Of a stretch of 64,000 bases of DNA, positions 56,486 through 64,000 are shown one piece after another. Below the pieces are notes generated by a model. That model saw only the letters and a list, made by a program, of their open reading frames with translations, was not told the origin of the DNA and searched no databases. Source of the DNA: Peronospora farinosa (Eukaryota; Oomycota; Peronosporomycetes; Peronosporales; Peronosporaceae); NCBI GenBank assembly GCA_947646735.1, contig CANTFK010000380.1:124001-188000 (forward strand), given 5' to 3'. The position numbers were made by a program, and so were the translations under genes. The stretch's first letter is position 1, and each line of letters begins with the position of its first letter.

Positions 56486-58096
56486 CGTGCGTCAAGAGGC
56501 TTAGACCGATATACTCAGGAAGGCATGCGACTTGAGGCATAGCGGAGTTGAAGTCTGCGTTGACGATGCTTGGACAATCTGGAGCTGACTCAGATCTGCG
56601 TAAACTGAGCATCGACACAGAAGGGCGTAAAATATAATTCTTGCAATTGCTGTCAAATCTTGCAACGAGGAGGCGTATTTTCGATTCTATTGCGATTGAT
56701 GATGCCTAATTGTTTCAAATAATTTGTTGAGTACAGATATTAAGAAAATTATCACTTACGCGAATCGCTATCCTACCTTCTCTACTTCCTCAATATCCTA
56801 ACGCAGCCTAGTTGGAATCCCGACACTAGTTGCTGAACCAGTGAGGCAGCGATGTCGTAAGTCCTTGTATTCGGTTCTCGGATACCGTGATGCTCAATAG
56901 CGAGAGTTTACGTTCTATCAAAATCAAGGTTCGCATCCAAACCAGACGGCGGTTCCCAGATCAGAGCTTTCTTCAACTTGAACTTACACGCTTCCTGCAA
57001 CGCCTCGTCGCAGTATGTCGGGATTCTGAAAATCACGAACCAACAAGATACGTTGTCACGTTCTGGTTGTCTTTAAGTTGTGGCACCAGATCACGAAATC
57101 TTTGTCAATGACGATGACGAGGCAGCTCATCAAACCCTTCTACTCGAACCTAGTGCACGACATTAATAACTTCCACTCGTAGTGAGATCAGAAACGCACA
57201 CACACTATTTTACGCAATACGGCACTATTCCGGAAACTTCTCTACCTTTATTATAGGAAGCAATGTTTTAAGCTCAGCACGTTAGCCTTACGACTGCTAC
57301 GAGGATAAAGTAACCTATCTTACACGGATGCAGCTTCCACCCCAGTGTGTCGTAGAATGTTCGGCTGACATCAAAGGACGAATAGAGAATCAACAAACAA
57401 AGGAGTTGCTGCACTTAATTGGCCGAAGGTCAGGAGCGTGTTGATTCAAGCTAGTAAGTACGAGAGCCACGCTCGACCTCCCTGGACCTTCGGCATTAGA
57501 CGCAGCCCAAGTGGGGCGTCTTGCATTTTCTACAAAGTCGATCTTGACCCGTTAGGAGATACGCATCGCTTATTGTAGAATCCTTCTTGTTTTCGTCCAC
57601 GAGAGCCTATAAGTGAAACCGTCTTAGAAAGTCGGAGTCACACACATACATTGCGTCCATTGCTGGGCCTCCTTACAATAATGATGCTTTAAGGTCGACT
57701 GAACAGATCGAATCTATGTTTGCGAATTGCAATTTGCGGAGATCGAAGAGGAAACGTTTTGATAGACGGTTAATGCTGACGGGGCAAAGGATCGACGCCA
57801 GAGATAAATAATTTTGGTGTAGGACTAGCCGGAAGCACTACGTCAAACCTCTTTTGTTGTCTGCATTAATTACGCCTTACGATTCTGTTGATGAATGAAG
57901 TTGAGTTGTCAAATAATCAGAATTAAGCATTGTCGATTGCTCTTAAATGCCGATCTGGTTAAGTCTGAGCTGGCCTAAAGCAATCAGAACTACATGAAGA
58001 CGTGTCTTAAAAGCTGTCAGCGATATTCTTCATCACACCGTTCTGAGTTAATTCGACGATGCCTTCCATATCGTCGATCACCGAGGCACATTGGCT
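56486..58096. other. Spacer of the GH81 inverted repeat
   Basis: 1.6 kb between the two divergent genes. It is not symmetrical: the ends differ right at the arm edges. No gene, LTR or tRNA recognised. It should hold both GH81 promoters. Confidence 0.75.
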
Positions 58097-61000
58097 ATCG
58101 CTAGTCAATCTTGATCGGTCGCCACGGATATCCTTTCGTTTTGCCTAGCACCCGAGGCTTTCTGAAGCTCACTTTCCCTTTTGGCGACTTGTTCGCAACC
58201 AAACCAAAGCACCTGACTACATCTTGGACGAGCATGAAGATCTCTGCGACAACTTTCATCGGCATCGGCGCCGTTATCCAGCATCTGCAGCTTGCTCAAG
58301 TTTCCGGTCAAGACATCGACAAAAACACCCCTCTCAGCTTCACTGATGACTTACCCACCGTAGCACCAACATTCGCACCTGTGGTCAATGACATCACACC
58401 TGACGCTAGTAATGGTGTAGCCGCAAACTCGTCGGCACCAGTAGACCAATTAACTTCAAACGTTGGTGATGGCGTCTCCTCTGGATTTCAAGCCCTGGAA
58501 CCGCCTAGTCATCTCGTCCAGCACACCGAAGCGATGATGGGTCTATGTCCACCCAAATACCTCGATCCATCGGTGATCAAGAGCCGCGCCATCCCGACCA
58601 ACAACTGGTGGGGCAACATCATCGCGCACGACTCGAATGTGGCCATCCAGCCCGTTTGGTCCAATCCGTACTCGCTACAGATGGTCGTTGACAAGGCCCC
58701 CTTTGGCATGTCCACAAGTTACCCATATCGCAGCCGCTTCAGCGGCGGTAACTCCGGCAACAACGGCGCCGTCAAGTATTATGCGCACGGCATGGTTCGA
58801 GAGTTCCTGTTTTCGGCTGAGGAGATCGTGCAGCAGAAACCCAGCTTTCAAGTTGTCGACTGGGCTGATCAAGGAGTGACCGTGAAGTTCACTGCGAGCT
58901 CGTCCCGTGGCAGCATGGTGTCGGAACTCGTTTCTGGCATGGTGTACGCCTCCATGAAATACTCGGGTCTCACGCCGAGATTGGTGTCAAGTGCGGCAAT
59001 CTCTAGCATTAACGGCCAGCGGCTTGGTGGTCAAGTCATTGGTTCCAAGTTTGAGATCGTCTATAACTCCGGTCAGAAGTGGGTAGTCTACGCACTATCG
59101 AGCGACGGTCGTAGTGAGAAGGAGATCACTCTGACTGCAGACGGCACATCGGCCCTCAAGGGTACTGGTGTGTTCGACGGCATATTGCGCGTTGCTCTCG
59201 TACTCGAAGATTCTTGGTTGAGCACGTTGGACCAGCACAAATCGTGCATTGTTCAAGCTGCGAACGTCGACCTACGTGACGACAGCTCCTACGCGTTCAA
59301 GTGGAAGACGACGGGGGATTGTTCTAGTGGTCTGTTGCACTTCGCGATGAAGCACCACGCTGAGACCATCAATACAAGCAGCGGGGTCCGCAAGGTGGAC
59401 GGCATGGTGGCCTATTCAACAACACGAGGCGCCTATCAGGCTTTCACGACGCCGGGTGGATCAGTGGATCCTGTCTGGGAGATCAAGGAAACTCAACAGG
59501 TACCTGAAGACTTCTATCCGTCTCGCAAAATTGCATCGGGCGTGGTTCAACAGCAGCGTATCGCCGAGCACCTGCGAGAAGACATCAACAGTGCGTGGTC
59601 CATTCCACTCGATGGCAGCTACTACTTCAACGGCAAGGCTGCGCAGAAATATGCATCGTTGTGTCTGATTGCAAACGACGCGGCGGTCGTGGGGGGTGAC
59701 AAGAGTCTGCTGAAGACGTGTTTGGATAAGCTGCGTCATGTGATGGCACCGTTTGTGGCCAACAGCTGGACCCACAAGCTCCAGTACGACCAGATTTACG
59801 GTGGCATCGTGAGCTCGCAGGGCTTCACGACGAAAGACCTGAACTCGGATTTTGGCAACACCATGTATAACGACCACCACTTCCACTACGGCTATTGGAT
59901 ACACACGGCGGCCATCATCAACCACCTCGACCCCAACTGGAGCGATCTCAGCAAACTCAACACCATGGTTAACCTGCTGGTGCGCGACGTCGCCAACTTT
60001 GACCCGGAAGACAAGTTCTTTACGCGATTTCGCTCGTTCGACTGGTTCCGCGGCCACTCGTACTCACACGGCGTCACCCCGTTCGCCGATGGCAAGGACC
60101 AGGAGAGCACGTCGGAGGACGTCAACTTTGCCTTCGCTATGTATATGTACGGCAAGGTCACGAACAATGCGGCCATGGAGGCTGTCGGCAAGCTCATGAC
60201 GCGTGTCAATGCGCACGCCATCAAGACGTACTTCCTCATCGAAGACGCGAACCAAATTCACCCGGCCAACTTCCGTCCCAACAAGGTCACGGGCATCTTC
60301 TTTGACAACAAGGTGGACTACGCGACGTGGTTCAGTGCTGAGAAACACTGCATTCATGGCATCCAGATGATCCCCGTGTCGGCCGTGACCGAGTTCGTGC
60401 GCACCAAGCAGTTTGTGAAGGAGGAGTGGGAGCAGGTACTGGCCAAAGAGACTATCGTCAAGCACGAGGACACGGGCAACTCGTGGCTTTCGCTGCTGTA
60501 CGCGAACTTTGCCATGGTGGACAAGCAGCGCGCGATGGGCGTTCTGCAGAAAGCCAGGATGGACGACGGTCTGACTCGCTCGTGGGCACTTTACATGGCT
60601 GCGAGCTTTGCTGAGTGAGTCGAGTTAGAGCCACCTACTAAATGTGATAAGCTGAGATCGCCAGTCGATAGTGGTCACAGAGATAGCTCTGACTGCTACC
60701 CCCTGTAATGACACACATTTTTCAGTCATTTTATTTGCATACTTCCGACTCAAAATTCCCAACGCATTAAGCACTTCACCTTATTTCTTAACAGCTTAAG
60801 GATGTGGTCGCTCTATAGACCCTCTAGCATCACCTGTGTACGTCGGAGGCCATGTTGACTATCTCCTCCGTGTCGCTCTGTTACTTGCTTGCTGTAAATG
60901 ACAGCCCATCACTTCCGTCAACACCGAAGATTAAAACTTTGACTCGGCAACACAATGTGGACTTTTCGAGTCGTGAGTACACACCGCAGCAAGTACTTTA

Positions 61001-61227
61001 TTAACAAATCTCTCCGTATGAATAGATGTCATGAGCACTTCGTCGATTCAGAATATATATTTTTTTGTTGTGCTTGATAATATATCGACCAGGACTGCTC
61101 CACGATGCAGACTCTCTAATATACCGTCACCAGCAGCCATGACTAATTCACAATCGGTGCTCGCACAAATTTACTGTTCGATCTCACCATAAAAGTTGTA
61201 ACATTCACTGCCATCGCCAACGTAGCC
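58097..61227 (+). repeat. Right arm of the 3.13-kb inverted repeat
   Basis: Reverse complement of 53355-56485. It ends 91 bp before the start codon of the acetyltransferase gene, so it includes most of that gene's 5' flank. Confidence 0.92.
58234..60618 (+). CDS. Secreted GH81 endo-1,3-beta-glucanase, copy 2
   Basis: 794 residues, same protein as copy 1 residue for residue in my comparison, including the signal peptide and the DHHFHYGYW and KDQESTSED motifs. Intact, no introns. The identical translation in every frame compared shows that synonymous sites are unchanged too, so the duplication or its homogenisation is very recent. The 3' flank (609 bp) is also shared. Expression could differ from copy 1 because sequence beyond 137 bp upstream of the ATG is different. 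Confidence 0.92.
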   Translation: MKISATTFIGIGAVIQHLQLAQVSGQDIDKNTPLSFTDDLPTVAPTFAPVVNDITPDASNGVAANSSAPVDQLTSNVGDGVSSGFQALEPPSHLVQHTEAMMGLCPPKYLDPSVIKSRAIPTNNWWGNIIAHDSNVAIQPVWSNPYSLQMVVDKAPFGMSTSYPYRSRFSGGNSGNNGAVKYYAHGMVREFLFSAEEIVQQKPSFQVVDWADQGVTVKFTASSSRGSMVSELVSGMVYASMKYSGLTPRLVSSAAISSINGQRLGGQVIGSKFEIVYNSGQKWVVYALSSDGRSEKEITLTADGTSALKGTGVFDGILRVALVLEDSWLSTLDQHKSCIVQAANVDLRDDSSYAFKWKTTGDCSSGLLHFAMKHHAETINTSSGVRKVDGMVAYSTTRGAYQAFTTPGGSVDPVWEIKETQQVPEDFYPSRKIASGVVQQQRIAEHLREDINSAWSIPLDGSYYFNGKAAQKYASLCLIANDAAVVGGDKSLLKTCLDKLRHVMAPFVANSWTHKLQYDQIYGGIVSSQGFTTKDLNSDFGNTMYNDHHFHYGYWIHTAAIINHLDPNWSDLSKLNTMVNLLVRDVANFDPEDKFFTRFRSFDWFRGHSYSHGVTPFADGKDQESTSEDVNFAFAMYMYGKVTNNAAMEAVGKLMTRVNAHAIKTYFLIEDANQIHPANFRPNKVTGIFFDNKVDYATWFSAEKHCIHGIQMIPVSAVTEFVRTKQFVKEEWEQVLAKETIVKHEDTGNSWLSLLYANFAMVDKQRAMGVLQKARMDDGLTRSWALYMAASFAE

Positions 61228-61317
61228 TCATTGCCTACAAACGGCACCATTCAGACTATTTCGACCTATTATCGTACTTATTTAAGGATGAAGGATTCCT
61301 CAATTCTGCGTTCGACG

Positions 61318-62421
61318 ATGTCCAAGCTTCGAGTGGTACAATTGACGCAGGAAGCGCTAAAAATTCAATGTAAAGTGGATGATTTTGAAGAATGGGGATC
61401 TCCAACGCTAAACTTGAAGCAATATCAACGCAAAGAAGAATTGCAACGCGCGACGCCGTTTTCCCGACGCGGGTCCATCTTTTGGGCATTGGTGGACGAC
61501 AAGGGGGACAAGGGAGACTCGAATCTCGTAGCGGGTAGGACAGTGCTGTATTGTCACTGTGAAACTCACCGCTTTGACTGCGTTGTGCGTCGCAGTTCGG
61601 GGAAGACTGAACGAGGTTATTCATATCATATTGGGTCGGTGTTTACACTGCCAGAGTACCGTAAACGGAGCCTCGCCAAGATTTTCATGAAAGAAGTGGC
61701 CAAGCAGCTGGAAAAACAATCACGGACATTCGTTTCGGTGCTGTATTCGGATATAGGACCGACATACTACGACAAGCTTGGGTGGAAGCTGCATCCGTCC
61801 AAGATGGCTACACTCGATGTCGCAAACCCGCGCAACGTCAAAGCTGAGCGCAGTGTTGCAGAATTGGTGTCGTTGCATATAGATGATAAGCTTGACGAGA
61901 TTCTTCAGGCCGATAACGAAAGGCTGGTCACGGAGCTGGCGAGTGAAAAGTTTCAAGGGCGAGAGGCATTTGTAGTGCTGCCGACTCGCGATTCTATCGA
62001 GTGGCAGTTCTGCATTGGTGAGCATTTTGCTCGTGTTCGAGGATACGAGGAGCTTCCGTCTAACTGTGGCGTAAAATTCAATGAAGATGCCTTCATCCTT
62101 TGGTGTCACAACTTGAAAGAATCAACTTTGTACGTTGTTCGTGCTCGTTTCCCGGAAGAGTCCGTAAATGGTGCCAACATCACGCGTATGCTGTTGAACG
62201 AAGCACTGAAGGAAGCACGCAAATTTAAGCTGAAAAAGGTGGCAATTTGGGATCCTTCTTTCAGCTTACAACACGCTGACGTACGCTGCCACCTCGAGAT
62301 TGAGTTTGTTGACCGTGAGGACTCGCTATCGAGTGCCATGATGTTTCATCACGGAAGCGATGCAGATTCCGAGACGTCTATTCCCCACTGGCTTGGCAAT
62401 GAAAAGTATGCATGGGTCTAA
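61318..62421 (+). CDS. GNAT acetyltransferase, LYC1-like
   Basis: 367 residues from the ATG at 61318; an ATG at 61288 in frame is an alternative (adds 10 residues). The N-terminal GNAT fold includes YHIGSVFTLPEYRKRSLAKIFMKEVAKQL, the strand-helix that binds acetyl-CoA (normally R/Q-x-x-G-x-G/A; here RKRSLA, a divergent form typical of LYC1), and SVLYSDIGPTYYDKLGW. The C-terminal half has FARVRGYEELPSNCGV and ends WLGNEKYAWV. Yeast LYC1 acetylates lysine during lysine catabolism; the substrate here is not proven. No signal peptide. The 5' flank lies almost wholly in the palindrome arm. Confidence 0.8.
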   Translation: MSKLRVVQLTQEALKIQCKVDDFEEWGSPTLNLKQYQRKEELQRATPFSRRGSIFWALVDDKGDKGDSNLVAGRTVLYCHCETHRFDCVVRRSSGKTERGYSYHIGSVFTLPEYRKRSLAKIFMKEVAKQLEKQSRTFVSVLYSDIGPTYYDKLGWKLHPSKMATLDVANPRNVKAERSVAELVSLHIDDKLDEILQADNERLVTELASEKFQGREAFVVLPTRDSIEWQFCIGEHFARVRGYEELPSNCGVKFNEDAFILWCHNLKESTLYVVRARFPEESVNGANITRMLLNEALKEARKFKLKKVAIWDPSFSLQHADVRCHLEIEFVDREDSLSSAMMFHHGSDADSETSIPHWLGNEKYAWV

Positions 62422-63141
62422 GTTGCGTTGCGAGCCGAAATCAACAGCTTAAAAAATAAGACTCTTGGAGAAGAAGAAAGAGGCGGCGTTTGCGATTTAA
62501 AGTGGTAAGCAGGGCTTAAGGTACAATACACAGCAGCCCCTTGATCAACCTGTTCTTCATTGTCATGGAATATCTGCCAGTAAAACCTGGCAAGCTGAAA
62601 AATGCAATGGTGCGGTTAAATGTATGGTACTTCTTATCGTGGTCTTGTAGTTTGCTGCAAAGTTACCATTGACAAGAAGTGCTATCTATTCATGCAAGCT
62701 GGGCCATTTTTTGCAAACTCGTTCAGCTGTTCACTTAATACACAACACTTTGAGCTAAATCACTTGGCCGATAAAGATATGAGTTTCCAATAAGCTTATC
62801 GATAACAATCTCATTAATTACTGTCTTCGCCATGTTTGCTTTTGCAAGTTCATATGTTTATTGACCCTACTTCGCTAAGAAATAAGCTCATACACCAACG
62901 CCGTGGAATCAAATTATTGTGATGGCCAGTTGGCTCATCGATGGTCGCTACAGTATCACACCGTAGAATTGCTTAGAAAGGCACAAATATTTTTTACCAA
63001 TGTGAAATCGTACTTGATCGAATGTATTATCACTTTGTAACATTAAGAGTACGTTCGGTGACAGTAGCCAATTTATGGGTACAATTCCCGTGTGGCGCCA
63101 AATCTTCCTTGGTCAGTGAGCCCCTACTCTCATCGAGAAAT
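62422..63141. other. Intergenic region upstream of CCT7
   Basis: About 720 bp, AT-rich. No gene seen. Promoter of CCT7 expected at the right end. Confidence 0.55.
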
Positions 63142-64000
63142 ATGAACGGCATGATGGTGCGTCTCTCGTGCGTCTTCTTTTCTATCTCGCCCTTTAACTT
63201 CTCTATTTCTCTTTCTCTCTTCTTTCTCTTAATGTAGCAACCACAAATTATATTACTAAAGGAAGGCACGGATACAAGTCAGGGCAAGGCCCAACTCATT
63301 AGCAACATTAATGCCTGTCAAGCCGTAATGGAGGCTGTGCGGACGACGCTTGGACCGCGTGGCATGGATAAACTTATCCATGCAGGTGGAAAGACGACCA
63401 TCTCCAACGACGGAGCTACTATCATGAACCTACTGGACGTGGTGCACCCGGCGGCCAAGACGCTCGTGGATATCTCGCTCTCTCAAGACGCAGAGGTTGG
63501 CGATGGCACTACGTCCGTCGTTCTCCTTGGTGCTGAGTTTATGCGTCAGGCTAAACCCTTTATCGAGGAAAATATGCATCCGCAGATGATCATTAAGAGC
63601 TTCCGGAAGGCGGGACAGCTGGCCGTGCAGAAGATCAAAGAGATTGAGATTCGTGTGGCCGAATCGGACGAAATTGGTCGTCGTCAGATGCTCGAGCGTG
63701 TTGGTGGAACGGCTCTCAATTCAAAGCTCATTTCAAGCCACAAACACTTCTTCTCTCCAATGGTAGGTACAAAGGTGAAGGAGTTTGTTGTTCATGGACT
63801 GACTTCTTTTTTGTTGTGATCGATGTAGATTGTCGATGCGGTGTTAAGTCTGGATGATGGACTGGACATTAGTATGGTCGGCATCAAGAAGGTACCGGGC
63901 GGTTCAGTGACTGATTCCTTTTTAGTAAAAGGCGTCGCGTTCAAAAAGACGTTTTCGTATGCCGGTTTCGAGCAACAGCCCAAGAGTTTTGTAAACCCAA
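63142..64000 (+). CDS. CCT7: Chaperonin CCT subunit eta (partial, runs off the window)
   Basis: Exons 63142-63156 (MNGMM), 63238-63762 and 63829 onward; introns are 81 and 66 bp, GT-AG, phase 0. Seen: [18 protein letters not shown], the ATP-site signatures [11 protein letters not shown] and [21 protein letters not shown] and the phosphate-binding [14 protein letters not shown]. After the second intron, [15 protein letters not shown] and [18 protein letters not shown] are the eta-specific substrate-side region. CCT folds actin and tubulin in the cytosol. The five-residue first exon is inferred from the splice borders and the fit to the family start. Confidence 0.9.

Noticed and set aside
56486..58096. 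A further gene in the palindrome spacer
   Set aside because: Short ORFs only (for example 56887-57111), none with domain-like composition or good splice partners.

Overview
This window looks like nuclear DNA from an oomycete, most likely a Peronosporales species (Phytophthora or downy mildew type). The evidence is small host genes with few short GT-AG introns and tight spacing, a villin, a GH81 beta-1,3-glucanase, a secreted CAP protein, an RXLR/WY-like effector relic, and a large load of Ty3/gypsy chromoviruses and LINE remnants whose long terminal repeats (LTRs) begin and end TGTAAC...GTTACA. The species cannot be named from sequence alone.

Layout. (1) 0.1-11.9 kb is a gene-dense block: a small conserved-looking protein, a FAM173-type methyltransferase (-), a villin with a long coding minisatellite (-), mitochondrial malic enzyme (+), a LYR-like/ApaG protein (-) head-to-head with proteasome subunit Rpn8 (+), and a CAP-domain secreted protein (-). 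(2) 12.6-37.3 kb is a nested retrotransposon island. It holds LTR pieces at 12.6-14.5 kb, a 10.2-kb gypsy element E (15094-25326) with dual RNase H and chromodomain, simple satellites (25.8-26.8 kb), a mosaic chromovirus B (about 26.84-32.4 kb, minus) and a complete but internally deleted chromovirus D (32564-37268, minus, target-site duplication CACAT). (3) 38.1-40.9 kb is an Ipi1/TEX10-like ribosome-biogenesis gene. (4) 42.2-53.3 kb holds an effector-like relic, LINE fragments, and chromovirus A (44995-52153, plus, target-site duplication GTAGC) inserted inside a LINE RNase H region. (5) 53.36-61.23 kb is a very large, almost perfect inverted repeat: two 3.13-kb arms around a 1.6-kb spacer, each arm carrying the same complete GH81 gene. 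(6) 61.3-64 kb holds a LYC1-like acetyltransferase and the start of chaperonin CCT7.

Two results stand out. First, the GH81 palindrome gives two identical divergent genes with different upstream regions. Second, the chromoviruses carry long antisense ORFs just inside the 3' LTR. In A and B the antisense frame encodes a coiled coil exactly opposite the linker between the integrase C-terminus and the chromodomain, and D keeps a decayed relative of B's antisense ORF. All three elements have also lost the reverse-transcriptase catalytic core, by different deletions, and B is a mosaic of an A-like 5' half and a D-like 3' half.
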